A stretch of DNA of 64,000 nucleotides from Streptomyces sp. P3 (lineage in GTDB: Bacteria; Actinomycetota; Actinomycetes; Streptomycetales; Streptomycetaceae), in contig NZ_CP028369.1 in NCBI RefSeq assembly GCF_003032475.1, positions 9,176,001 through 9,240,000 on the forward strand, written 5' to 3'. Positions 36,141 through 44,559 of this stretch are shown piece after piece. The notes under the pieces were generated by a model, which was not told the origin of the DNA, searched no databases, and saw nothing but the letters and a program-made list of their open reading frames with translations. Every line of letters begins with the position of its first letter. Positions within the stretch are counted from its first letter, which is position 1. Both the position numbers and the translations under genes were made by a program.

Positions 36141-36420
36141 TGCGATCGGAACGGCACCCGGGTCATCAAGGCGGGGCTGGGGCACGCCTACGGTTCGGTC
36201 GAGGACGTGCCCTGAATGCTGCGGGACCCGCACGGGCCGGAGAAGACTGCCGGGGCGGCCGGTGACCTGATGGTGTTGCACCACCAGGGAGGCAGCGTCT
36301 ACTCCTCGGCTCCGGCCGCCCTGCCGTACGCGCTCGGGGCCGCGGCCGATCCGGCCATCGCTCGGCCGGCCGGACCTGCTGCCGCTGCTCAACGACCGGC
36401 TGACGGGTGTCACCGGCCCC
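36141..36420 (+). pseudogene. decayed HEAT-repeat-like gene fragment (HAYGS..HQGGSVYS family)
   Basis: One frame reads GLGHAYGSVEDVP, a TGA at 36213-36215, then without a gap MLRDPHGPEKTAG and LHHQGGSVYSSAPAALPYAL. These blocks match a family I know from actinomycetes in which HAYGxAxDVP is followed by a HQGxVY...APAxPxL motif, the start of HEAT-like proteins. Only about 90 codons survive, broken by the in-frame stop and then losing similarity near 36360. The family call is from memory of the motif. Confidence 0.55.
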
Positions 36421-36490
36421 CACTGCCCTCCGAGCTGCGCATCAGTAGAGACATTCCCCCAATCTGCCGTTTGTGATCGGCGAGGGTCGG

Positions 36491-36525
36491 CCGCGGTGAC
36501 AACAACGTGCCTTGGTGACGACTAT
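36491..36525 (-). repeat. right copy of a short diverged inverted repeat flanking the NB-ARC locus
   Basis: It is the inverted partner of 33124-33162: GGTGACAA and TTGGTGACGA are separated by ACGTGCC. It lies between the HEAT-like wreck and the tpg remnant. Together the copies bracket about 3.4 kb containing the NB-ARC locus. Confidence 0.45.
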
Positions 36526-36575
36526 CGCGCTTCGGCTCAGCGGTCGGTGGACGGCGGCCGAGGGCGAGTCTGCGT

Positions 36576-36980
36576 TCAGTAGTCGAGGTCGAGGTAGTCG
36601 ATGTCGTTGAGGGTGACGTCGGAGAGTCCGAGGGCGCGGTTGCCGCCGTCTTGGAAGTAGATGTCTTTCAGTCCTTCGGCGATGATCTGGCGCATCTGCT
36701 GGTCGCTGGCGCCGGTGCTGCGGGCGTCGAACAGGCGCTGCGCGTATGCCGGGGGGAGATGCACGGTCAGGCGGCGGAAGCGCCCGTCGTCGGTGGTGCC
36801 GACGGGTGCGGTGTACCCGAACCGGGCCCGTGTCTCCACCGTGATGCCCGTGGTGGCGGCGGCCTGCTTCCGGCGGCGTCTGCGTACCCGGGGCTGCCAG
36901 CGCCGGCGTACCGCGTCGTCGATCCGTTCGGCGATGGCCTGGGGCGGGTGCTTGCGTTCGCCTCTGCGATAGCGCTCCAC
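36576..36980 (-). pseudogene. tpg: N-terminally truncated telomere-associated terminal protein (Tpg-like)
   Basis: The surviving 134 residues match the C-terminal two thirds of Streptomyces Tpg, the protein attached to the ends of linear chromosomes and plasmids. Visible blocks are SVERYRRGERKHPPQAIAER, RWQPRVRRR, TVETRARFGYTAPVGTTDDG, RLTVHLPPAYAQRLFDA and the acidic end DIDYLDLDY. Tpg proteins are usually about 185 residues. Upstream the similarity continues for about 14 codons (TVKRS...) and then meets a stop at 37023-37025, so the N-terminal 40-50 residues are missing. The break lies beside a sequence resembling an insertion-sequence end. No tap gene is adjacent. Probably non-functional, but it points to a linear replicon. 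Confidence 0.8.
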
Positions 36981-37031
36981 CGACCGTTTGACAGTCTGCG
37001 GGGAAGTGTCAGCTGGGCATCGTCATCTGAA

Positions 37032-37125
37032 TGTCAGTGGCGCAACCTCAGTGACCTGGTAGTTGGTGCTGACGGATGGTGCTCACCTGTTGCTGACATG
37101 GGTGACGAAAGACCAGGTCATTCTC
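37032..37125. mobile_element. possible insertion-sequence end remnant truncating tpg
   Basis: Just beyond the break in tpg there is a TGTCAG start followed by repeated words of the GTGACC / GTTGGTGCTGAC / GTTGCTGAC / GGTGACG type within about 90 bases. IS21-like elements begin with TGT and carry multiple internal repeats at their ends. No transposase gene follows, so this would be a solo end. The rest up to 37491 (about 360 bases) shows nothing I can support. Confidence 0.3.
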
Positions 37126-37491
37126 GTGCCGACTGCTATAGCAGGTGCGGGGTTTGTGCTGGTCAGAGGTGCGAGACCTGTGGGGGAGCGTGGCACTGTC
37201 GCTGGCCGTGCGGGGTCTTGGCCGTGCGCGCCGCCAGAGTAACGGCCCTCTACGGGACTTGAGCCGAGACACGAGGCGTCTGCCTGGGACAGCAAGTCCG
37301 CGATGAGGGGCTGGAGGGGCCGAGTTCAGGGAAAGGCCCGCGCACCAGCGCTTCGTGGTGGTTGACGGGGTTCGCGTAGCGCTGTAGGTGGTCGGCGGGG
37401 TCGTCCTGGGGTGGCGAGCGGCGTGCGGGGTGCTGGTGGGACTCACCGCTTCAGGCCAAACCCGCACTGCCGATCGCACTAAGGTACGCAC

Positions 37492-39501
37492 GTGCGCTAC
37501 TCGGTGTGGGACAAGGAGATCAGGAGCAACTTTGACCGCAGGCAGCTGACGCGTCAGCAAAGGAGCTTCCTTGAAGGGCTCTTGCTCTGCCTCGAACCAG
37601 GCGCCTACCTCAGCGACCATGTCTCCACCGCTAACAGCACCGTTGTTGCCCTGACACGAGCGCACCAGGCCCTTGCCGGTCATGCCACAAGCGGACAGCC
37701 GCAACTCGGACTCCTCAGGCGGTGTCTGACCACGGCCGCCTCCACCGTGGCAGCGGGGCTCCCTGCGCACCAGGCCCTGGGCGGTGGGCACCAGGCGACG
37801 CAGGCCCACACGCTGCTTGCCTCGATCCCCGGCCTTCTCACCGGCGCGGCCGGCAAGGCCACGGCCGCCGCATACGCTCTGCGCGTCCAGGCTCACATCG
37901 CCCCTACGGCAGCCCACATCCGTACCTGGGTGACCTCCGTGTGGGACGGTCCAGTCCTTTCGCCCGACGTGCTGGCACGAGCCCGTGGAGAGGTCGCCGC
38001 GCTCATAGTCCTGGACGGACGAGATCCTCGCTCCCTGCACGTTGATCTGATCCGCAAGGGATCCAGAGCTGTTCAGGGCGCCGCTTCGATCACCGCAGTG
38101 CTGTGGCCGCCCTCGCGCACCTACCGCGTCGCAAGCCTTGTCCAAGGTGCCAGCCAACTCGAGCACCTGGACCAGCTCCTCCCGGGAGCACGGCAAAGCC
38201 CGCTCCACACCTCCCGCCCCGTCACCGTGGGGGCCCAAGAACTGACGGCCTGGGCTGCAGCCATCAAAGGGCCAGCAGTCATGGTCGACCTGCCTGTGGC
38301 CGCCGCCGATGCGGCGACCGCTGTCGTCAGGGCGCGGCGTCAGATCAGCGAAGCGCTCGACCAGTACGCCGCCGGTCAGCGGCTAGTCGACCTGACCCTT
38401 GGCCCCCGCAACATCACCGTCGACGACACCGGACGCCGAGAGCAGCACGACCTCACGAGTACCTCGGCGTCCATCGCCCGCCCACTCACCACCCACTGGC
38501 CCGTCTCCCTACGACCTGCCCTGCGCAGCGCACACCTGGCTGCCCGACTCGACGCTCCAATGGCCAGCTCCGCTCTCGCCTGGAGCGCCATCGATTCGTT
38601 GGACGTTGGCTCCACACAACTCGACCTCGTCGCAAAGGCCTGCGCCCTGCACTCCATCCGCCAGCTACTCATCGCCCTCTACCAGACGGTCACGAACTCG
38701 GCGCTCAACCACCTGCGCTCCGCGCAGATGCGGCTGGCCAACGACACAAGTGACCTGGCCAAGCTGGAACGGGCAGTGGGACGCACACAGACGCAGGACC
38801 AACCCGCAGCACGCGCAGCCCACACACAGCTGGCCGAGCAGGCCCGTCAGGCACGACAGCAGCTGGCCCCTCAGGAGCAGGCGGTGCGGTCGCTGGAACA
38901 GACCGTGACCTCGCACGCTGCTGTGGTGCGCCGCGTCCTGCTGAAAGACGGAGACAACGGCCATCCCCTCCGCCTCACAAGCTGGAAACTCGATGTCAAC
39001 GGCTGGCTCGACGTCCTGCTGCCCGCACGGGCGAAGACGGGACAAGACGTACTCGATGCACAAGCGGCGATCGACGCTCTGGCCCGGCTGGCCGGCGGGT
39101 ACGCCCAAGACACCCTGGCACTGTGGCGTGCTCGCCTGGCTGACCCCAAGCTCCTTTCCGACTGGCTCCAAGACCAGCAAGACGTTCTTCACGCACTGCT
39201 TGAGTGGCTCTACGCCACACGGAACAGCGCCATCCACCGAGGGCAGTTCACGGCCCCAGCGGACGCCATGACCGCACACGCCGCACGAGGAGTCGTCGAC
39301 ATGTTGCTGGAGTTCCTGGGCAACTGGCACAAGATCCAGTACTCCCAGGGCGCGGCAGAAAGCGAGGCCCTGAGCGTCATCCGCGATCTGGCCAACCGCA
39401 AGGACTCCCTGACTCACCACCTGGCCCAGGCGCCCTCGTGTCACCCGCTCAACCTCGAGTCCGTCACCGGACCGGGCGTCGACTGCTGGAACCGCCCGTA
39501 G
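37492..39501 (+). CDS. large protein with coiled coil and C-terminal HEPN-type RNxxxH motif
   Basis: 669 residues from a GTG start. I do not recognise the full-length family. Residues about 420-490 are rich in Ala, Gln, Arg and Glu with heptad-like spacing and probably form a coiled coil. Near the C-terminus, LLEWLYATRNSAIHRGQF (about 568-585) contains R577-N-x3-H582, the Rx4-6H signature of HEPN RNase domains, in the same setting as Apea-like HEPN proteins (LYxxRNxxxH). HEPN proteins are common toxins or abortive-infection effectors that cut RNA, so an antiviral or toxin role is inferred. Base use is less extreme than in the PKS genes. It stands alone on its strand, with 324 bases to the next gene. 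Confidence 0.75.
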   Translation: MRYSVWDKEIRSNFDRRQLTRQQRSFLEGLLLCLEPGAYLSDHVSTANSTVVALTRAHQALAGHATSGQPQLGLLRRCLTTAASTVAAGLPAHQALGGGHQATQAHTLLASIPGLLTGAAGKATAAAYALRVQAHIAPTAAHIRTWVTSVWDGPVLSPDVLARARGEVAALIVLDGRDPRSLHVDLIRKGSRAVQGAASITAVLWPPSRTYRVASLVQGASQLEHLDQLLPGARQSPLHTSRPVTVGAQELTAWAAAIKGPAVMVDLPVAAADAATAVVRARRQISEALDQYAAGQRLVDLTLGPRNITVDDTGRREQHDLTSTSASIARPLTTHWPVSLRPALRSAHLAARLDAPMASSALAWSAIDSLDVGSTQLDLVAKACALHSIRQLLIALYQTVTNSALNHLRSAQMRLANDTSDLAKLERAVGRTQTQDQPAARAAHTQLAEQARQARQQLAPQEQAVRSLEQTVTSHAAVVRRVLLKDGDNGHPLRLTSWKLDVNGWLDVLLPARAKTGQDVLDAQAAIDALARLAGGYAQDTLALWRARLADPKLLSDWLQDQQDVLHALLEWLYATRNSAIHRGQFTAPADAMTAHAARGVVDMLLEFLGNWHKIQYSQGAAESEALSVIRDLANRKDSLTHHLAQAPSCHPLNLESVTGPGVDCWNRP

Positions 39502-39533
39502 CTCTTGCCTGTCAGGCGTTGATGTTGATGCGC

Positions 39534-39605
39534 AATCGGTTGTCAGGCCGCGAGTCCGTGCCACTCCACACGATCAGGCTGGCGCCCGGGAGTGCGCTGC
39601 CGCCT
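39534..39605 (-). repeat. gene-tail remnant, copy 1 of a dispersed repeat
   Basis: On the - strand this reads GSALPGASLIVWSGTDSRPD and then NRLRININ before a stop, the look of a protein C-terminus. The same DNA pattern with about three quarters identity recurs at 43365-43440. No intact gene is attached to either copy. The rest of 39502-39825 contains nothing else I can support apart from the start region of the next gene. Confidence 0.5.
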
Positions 39606-39825
39606 ACTGGCGTACCCCCGCGCGCCGGCAAGCGGCCGCCGCAGCCGAGCCTGGCCGCGCTACCGATCCTGAAGTGATCTGTGCTGTCTCGACTTTCTGC
39701 TGAGCCTCTGGCCGGCTAGACATCTGTCATCCCGGCATGGGGCAGGGTCCGCTCGGGCCGCGCCTGCGTACGCGAGGGGGAAAATCGCCCGTGTTGCTGC
39801 CCGGCGGCCGGTAGCGTCCCGGGCC

Positions 39826-40854
39826 ATGTACCTCGATGTGGACGCCGATGGGGCGTGGGAGCGGCTGCGGGCCAGCCGCTGGAATCCACCCGGCCGTGCC
39901 GGATCGGGATCCCGCCGCAAGACATATGCAGCGGCCCTGGAACAGGCCGAGCAGATGTTCCGGGCGGCCAAGGCCGTTGGACCTGCGACACGTCCCCTGC
40001 AGGTCTTCTACGGCCTCAGCCAGGCCGGGCGCGCCATCGCGGCCGCCGCGGTGACTCTCGGGGGCGAGGACTGGCGTCTCGTCACCCACGGGATCAAGGC
40101 CTCCGGGTTCGACAAGCCCTTTCCCGACATCGAGCTCCGCACCGACGCACCAGGCACCCATGGCAGCTTCGTCCGGGTCAGCCAGGTACTCGACTCACCG
40201 GTGTGGGAGAAGGACCCGGTGCGCCTTGAGGCCCTGTGGGATCTGCTGCCAGTGAATCTCACTTATCCGCTCACGAACCGGGAGCGGACCACCCCGCTCT
40301 TCGCCGCCGCGAGCAGCATCCACGACGAGGACCACTCGCTGCTGAGTGTTCCCGTGTGCGACATCCCCGACCGAGTCATCGACGCCGGCACCCGAGAGGC
40401 ACTGGCCGACTTCCTCACCGCATACCCTGCCGTCGCCCAGCACGACAGCTACGTGACCATCCGCACTCTCAGCCTCGGGCCGGCGGCACCACCCGACTAC
40501 ACGCGCTACGACCACGGCGGCGGCGAACTGGTGGTCAACTGGGCGATGCCCCAGGGGTCGGCAACCGCAGCAGAACGCCGCAAGCACCTGCGGGCCATGA
40601 CCCGTGGTTATGTGGGCTTGCGGTTCTTCCTGCCCGTCCTCTCCTCGCTGAAGCGGGAGCTGCATCCGCTGATGGCCTGGTGGGCTGTGCTGTACGCCCT
40701 GTCGATGCTTGCCCGCTACGAACCCGCGAGCTGGGTGACCAACATCAGCGTCGACAACAGCGAGCACGCGGTCCCGATCGAGCGGCTCCTGGAGCGCGCC
40801 CTCACCCATCTGCCGGTCCTGATCGCGGACACCATCGCCGAGGTGAGCACTTGA
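39826..40854 (+). CDS. YaaC-like protein
   Basis: 342 residues from ATG. Motifs fitting the YaaC family (named after the Bacillus protein, function unknown) are QVFYGLSQAGRAIAAAAV (about 64-81), LWDLLPVN, and the C-terminal block HPLMAWWAVLYALSMLARYE followed by PASWVTNISVDNS and IERLLERAL. The C-terminal helices are largely alpha-helical and moderately hydrophobic. In other genomes YaaC-like genes appear both as housekeeping neighbours and in mobile defence-rich islands; here the neighbours favour the latter. The start has no strong ribosome-binding site, so a slightly different start is possible. Biochemical function is not known to me. Confidence 0.7.
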   Translation: MYLDVDADGAWERLRASRWNPPGRAGSGSRRKTYAAALEQAEQMFRAAKAVGPATRPLQVFYGLSQAGRAIAAAAVTLGGEDWRLVTHGIKASGFDKPFPDIELRTDAPGTHGSFVRVSQVLDSPVWEKDPVRLEALWDLLPVNLTYPLTNRERTTPLFAAASSIHDEDHSLLSVPVCDIPDRVIDAGTREALADFLTAYPAVAQHDSYVTIRTLSLGPAAPPDYTRYDHGGGELVVNWAMPQGSATAAERRKHLRAMTRGYVGLRFFLPVLSSLKRELHPLMAWWAVLYALSMLARYEPASWVTNISVDNSEHAVPIERLLERALTHLPVLIADTIAEVST

Positions 40855-41161
40855 CCGCGCGGTGAGTGCGCAGGCGGCGCCTCTCCCTTCCGCTCCGTGC
40901 CGCATTCGAGCACCTCCGGGAACCCCTGTTTGCCGTGCACGGAAGCACGGAAGGTGGCAGTTTGCCCTCGCGTCATCCAGGCCGAGTTCACCGCGCGTAC
41001 GGTCGGAGTCCGAAGCGGAGCGGCCGAAACCGCCCGGCAGGCCCAGCGCGGACCAGTGTGCCCAAGTCCTGGCCAACTGCCCTGACCTGCACATCTATTG
41101 ACGCTCCCTCAACTCGCAATGTGAGGTGTATCACGTACCGGCGTGGCGGGTGGGGTCCTAG
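40855..41161. other. intergenic stretch before the IS element
   Basis: About 300 bases. Short + frames here are weak and show no domains. No hairpin terminator was seen directly after the YaaC-like gene. The last bases 41158-41161 are CTAG, the left target-site copy of the IS5-family element. Confidence 0.5.
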
Positions 41162-42051
41162 GAGCTGTCTTCAAATGTCACGCCCACATCAGGAGCGAGG
41201 CGAGGGTGACGGCTGCCTGGTAGGACTCGGCGGTCTTGTCGTAGCGGGTCGCGATGCCGCGCCACTGCTTGAGGCGGTTGAAGCACCGTTCCACGACGTT
41301 GCGCCGCTTGTAGAGCTGTTTGTCGAAGGCCGGCGGGCGCCCGCCTCGGCTGCCGCGCCGCAGCCGGTTGCGGATCTGGTCGGCCCGCTCGGGGATGGTG
41401 TGAGCGATGCCGCGGCGTCGCAGCCAGGTGCGTATCGCGCGGGAGCTGTAGCCCTTGTCGCCCAGCACATGAGCGGGCCGCACCCGCGGCCGTCCCGGAC
41501 CGAGGCGGGGCACCCGGATTGCCTCCATCACGGTGGTGAACTGGGTGCAGTCGTTGGTGTTGCCGCCCGTGAGCACGAAGGCGAGCGGACGCCCGAAGGC
41601 ATCGCAGGCCAGGTGTATTTTGCTGGTCAGGCCGCCCCGGGAGCGTCCGAGCGCGGGGCTGCGGCGCCCCCTTTTCGGGCCCCGGCGGCATGCTGGTGGG
41701 CGCGTACGACGGTGGAGTCGACCGACACCAGCCAGTCGATCTCTCCCGCCGCGTCCGCCCGGGCCTGGGCGGCCTGGAGCATCCGCTCGAAGGTGCCGTC
41801 CAGGGCCCACCGTCGAAAGCGGGTGTGCAGTGTGTGCCAGGGGCCGTACCGCTCGGGCACGTCCCGCCAGGCGGTGCCGGTCCGGAACTTCCACACGATC
41901 CCGTTGAGCACGGTGCGGTCGTCCAACCGCTTCCGCCCACGCAAGGACTCGGGCAGCAGCGGACGGAGGAACTCCCACTCCTCATCGGACAGTTCATGGC
42001 GACGTATCACCCGACCATGATCCACCACTCAAGATCAATTGAAGACACGAC
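41162..42051 (-). mobile_element. complete IS5-family (IS427-group-like) insertion sequence
   Basis: An 890-bp element. The ends are inverted repeats: GAGCTGTCTTCAAATG on the left and the reverse complement GTCGTGTCTTCAATTG on the right. CTAG is present on both sides (41158-41161 and 42052-42055), fitting the CTAG target of this group. The element carries one transposase in two overlapping frames. It appears intact and fairly recently inserted. Confidence 0.9.
41178..42028 (-). CDS. IS5-family transposase, two frames joined by programmed -1 frameshift
   Basis: The first frame (42028 to 41627, 133 codons, begins MVDHGRVIRRHELSDEEWEF) holds the DNA-binding part and the first catalytic Asp (SVDSTVVRAHQH). 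The second frame (about 41675 down to 41178) continues GLTSKIHLACDAFGRP, LGDKGYSSRAIR with the second Asp, and RRNVVERCFNRLKQWRGIA with the catalytic Glu. The frames overlap at an A4-G5 run (41667-41675 on the complementary strand), a classic slippery site; a -1 shift joins them into a DDE protein of about 283 residues. All catalytic residues are present. Confidence 0.9.
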
Positions 42052-42053
42052 CT

Positions 42054-42122
42054 AGGGGGTGGGGGTGGGTAGGTTCGCCCCCAACCACTGGGTGGGGGCG
42101 AACCTACCCACCCCCACCCCCT
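42054..42122. repeat. perfect 30-bp inverted repeat (G-rich hairpin) abutting the IS
   Basis: 42054-42083 is the exact reverse complement of 42093-42122, with a 9-base spacer. The left arm on the + strand has three G-runs (GGGGGTGGGGGTGGG), so either a very stable hairpin or a G-quadruplex is possible. It starts inside the right CTAG copy of the IS. It could be a bidirectional terminator, a transposition hot spot or a cruciform site. Confidence 0.85.
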
Positions 42123-42242
42123 TAGAGGGCTCCGCGACCTGCCGGAACGCAGTTTGCGATCTTGTTTTCCCTGTCGTGATTCTTGAGCCGTGCCGAGGCG
42201 CCCGGCGCACCCACATCACGACAACGGGAGGAAGACTCCACC

Positions 42243-42458
42243 GTGTTGACGCATCTCGCGGACCTCGCCCAGATCGTTCCCGCCCTGCTCGGGTTCCTCT
42301 GGCTCGTCGCTCTCGCGTCCAATCCGATCGCCCCCTGCGGCCCGTCCGCCAAGGACCCGGCGAAGACCATCACCGACCACCTGCGCGCCATGGCCAACCA
42401 CGCCCGGGCGGTGGCCGTGCTGCTCGCTCGCAAGTCCGGCGCGGGGGGCGACAAGTAG
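42243..42458 (+). CDS. small single-pass membrane protein of unknown function
   Basis: 71 residues. GTG at 42243 follows GGGAGGAAGA at good spacing, which decides this start over an upstream in-frame ATG. Residues about 8-27 (AQIVPALLGFLWLVALASN) form a hydrophobic helix, followed by a cytosolic-looking basic helix (about 38-64) and a Gly-rich end. A hairpin terminator follows directly. The family is unknown to me. The clear start and terminator argue that this is a real short transcription unit. Confidence 0.55.
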   Translation: MLTHLADLAQIVPALLGFLWLVALASNPIAPCGPSAKDPAKTITDHLRAMANHARAVAVLLARKSGAGGDK

Positions 42459-42463
42459 ATCAC

Positions 42464-42493
42464 GCCCCGGCGGCAGGAGCCGTCCGCCGGGGC
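42464..42493 (+). terminator. hairpin terminator after the small membrane protein
   Basis: A 10-bp perfect stem (42464-42473 with 42484-42493) and a 10-base loop, 5 bases after the stop codon at 42456-42458. Confidence 0.7.
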
Positions 42494-43509
42494 ATCTCGC
42501 ATGGGGTTCCACGGATGCGATTCGCAGGCCAGGCGCACCGCGCCAAGGAGCACCGCCCGACGATGGTGCGGCCCTCTACGGCCCCGACGCCGACGGTGAC
42601 TTGCTCCCGTCGTGGTGAGGTGGCGGGCCTGCCCCGCCACCCGGCAGCATGAAATCCGGTCGGCCGATGTCAGTGGGACCCCGCATCCTGGAGGCACAAC
42701 TGACGACGAAGGATCCCTGAACGACCATGACCGGACTGACACCGCGAACGTCGAGCGGACGACGTTGTCCCCGACGCGACTGCCCGACCGGTCGGAGGCG
42801 TTGATGGCCGACGGTCGGCCGAGCACGGTGCAGTTCCGGGGCGCCGCACGCGGACGTCCAGCGGGAACGGTGTCACCGATCTGATGCAAGACCATGGCCC
42901 AGCGGAATCCGAGGAGGGGATTGCGTCACCTCAGTGGCCGCATTGCTTCGGTGCCCCACGGACCGGGCGAGGCGAGGACGCACCCTTGAGAAGAAGCGTG
43001 ACACGCTCAGAGCGCTCCTGTGTCGCATCGTCTTGAACTTGGCCCCCGGACTACGGTGACTGAGCGATTTCAGCGTTGTCTCCCCAGGGTGAGGACTGCT
43101 CTGGCTGCTGGCGTGGGGCGGTTGGGCTCCAGCGGGCGTGCGCATGTCCCAGCCGGATGCCCGGCGGCACCGGCCACGATGAGGCCCGGCGGCGGAAGCA
43201 CGCGGACGCGGGCGAACTCGGCGTGCAGCTGGATCAGTTCGTGTTCGGCCACGAGGCCAGGGGCGGTCGCTCCCTCCGCCGGGGACAAGGAGCGACGGCC
43301 GATCCCGGCAGCCATCGCCCCCGATCCCGCCGGCACGGACCCACCCGTTGGCGCTGTTGCCGCAAACGGTCGTCAGGCCGTCGGGGCCGCGCCACTCCGC
43401 ACGATTCCACTGGCGCCGGGAGGGCGCTGCCGCTTGCGGGCAACGACTGACTCGCCCGGCGAGGGCCGGCTTCGGGTGTGAGGGTCTGGTCCCTGAACTG
43501 TCCCACGGA
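42494..43509. other. gene-poor stretch with decayed fragments
   Basis: About 1 kb without a gene I can support. A + frame at 42612-42884 is possible but featureless. On the - strand, 43068-43100 reads AVLTLGRQR and a stop, like the last residues of the transposase wreck at 54102-54557 (AVLTLEQQR), suggesting another remnant of that element. The second copy of the dispersed gene-tail repeat lies at 43365-43440. Confidence 0.4.
43365..43440 (-). repeat. gene-tail remnant, copy 2 of a dispersed repeat
   Basis: It resembles 39534-39605 at DNA level (GTCAGGCC..., CCACTCC.CACGAT, CTGGCGCC.GGGAG.GCGCTGCCGC). Here small indels break the reading frame. It is more decayed than copy 1. Confidence 0.5.
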
Positions 43510-44550
43510 CTAGCTGTCTTGCCGTGCTGGAGGCTGGTGTGCGGGTGTGTGGCTGAGTTGTTCCAGGATGGCGCGCAGCTCGCTGTGCCGGATCTCGGGG
43601 TGAGACGGTGGGCGGCCGGACTGCTGCTGTGCGGGGGCGGCCGACAGGTGCGGTGGCCGGACCTGCAGCGGGGTGTGGGCGAGCCGCAGGCGGGCGGGCC
43701 AGGGCATGGAAGGCAGCCGGTAGACGGCGTCCTGGCACCAGGCTGCCGCCCCGGCGTTGGCCTTGGCGGCGATCTTGCGGGTGAGGCCCTGGTGGGGGCG
43801 GTAGTGAGCGCGGGGCGTGGAGATCAGTAGGCAGGTCGGTGACAGCGGTGCGAACACCTCAACTGCTCCTGGGAGCAGCGGGGGAGTGAAGGAGAAGGTG
43901 CCGTCCTTGTGGCGCAGAGCGACGCCGCTGTCGGGGAGCAGCAGCAGCGGTTCGGCCGAGTGCAGCAGCATCAGCCGCCGGCCCGGGGCTGCGAGGACAT
44001 CCCGGGTGCGTTCGAACGCCCGGATCGAAGCACGCAGTGGCGAACGCGGGTCATCCACCACCGAGGGATCGGGAGCCGTGCGCAGGGCCGCCCAGAACAC
44101 CTCCATCCGTTCTGCCTCCGACAGCGGCCGCCCTATCCGTTCCGCGAAGTAGTCGACCGCTTCCGCCGCCCACGCAGCCGGGAACACATGCCGGCCGACC
44201 TGGGTATCGAAGGACCGGAACGCCTGGGTGCGGACCACCTGCCAGGCCAGCGAGTCCACGACCAGCGCCTCCCTTGCCTGCTCCAGTGGCCACTGCCCCT
44301 CACGCAGGGCACGCAGAACCGGCGCGGACGGGTTGTCGACGTGGCGGTCCAGATACGTCTCCAGCGCTGTCCCCTGCTCGCCCTCGGTGAGGGGGTCGGT
44401 GTTGAAGTGCCGTGCCACCGCTGCCCGCCGCACAGGGGTGCGATGCTCCGCGCCGCTGCGCCACCGGCCGAGGACGTGCCCGTCCTCGGCGAAGGCCCGC
44501 AGCAAGTATTTCGGCACCAGGTGGTGGTCCTTGGCCGTGTTCGCTCCCAC
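43510..44550 (-). CDS. DUF4238-like protein
   Basis: 346 residues. GTG start with GGAGG five bases upstream, itself only 9 bases after the stop of the upstream gene, so the two are cotranscribed. The N-terminus HHLVPKYLLRAFAEDGHVLG (9-28) and the following basic strand are the signature of DUF4238, a family with a conserved HxxP-x-xLxxF start and no settled biochemistry. The C-terminal 60 residues are Pro/Gln-rich and probably disordered. Its partner encodes a PD-(D/E)XK-type domain, and DUF4238 genes are often found in phage- and defence-associated islands, so a defence or mobile-element role is inferred. Confidence 0.75.
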   Translation of the reverse strand: MGANTAKDHHLVPKYLLRAFAEDGHVLGRWRSGAEHRTPVRRAAVARHFNTDPLTEGEQGTALETYLDRHVDNPSAPVLRALREGQWPLEQAREALVVDSLAWQVVRTQAFRSFDTQVGRHVFPAAWAAEAVDYFAERIGRPLSEAERMEVFWAALRTAPDPSVVDDPRSPLRASIRAFERTRDVLAAPGRRLMLLHSAEPLLLLPDSGVALRHKDGTFSFTPPLLPGAVEVFAPLSPTCLLISTPRAHYRPHQGLTRKIAAKANAGAAAWCQDAVYRLPSMPWPARLRLAHTPLQVRPPHLSAAPAQQQSGRPPSHPEIRHSELRAILEQLSHTPAHQPPARQDS

Positions 44551-44559
44551 CCCGCCTCC

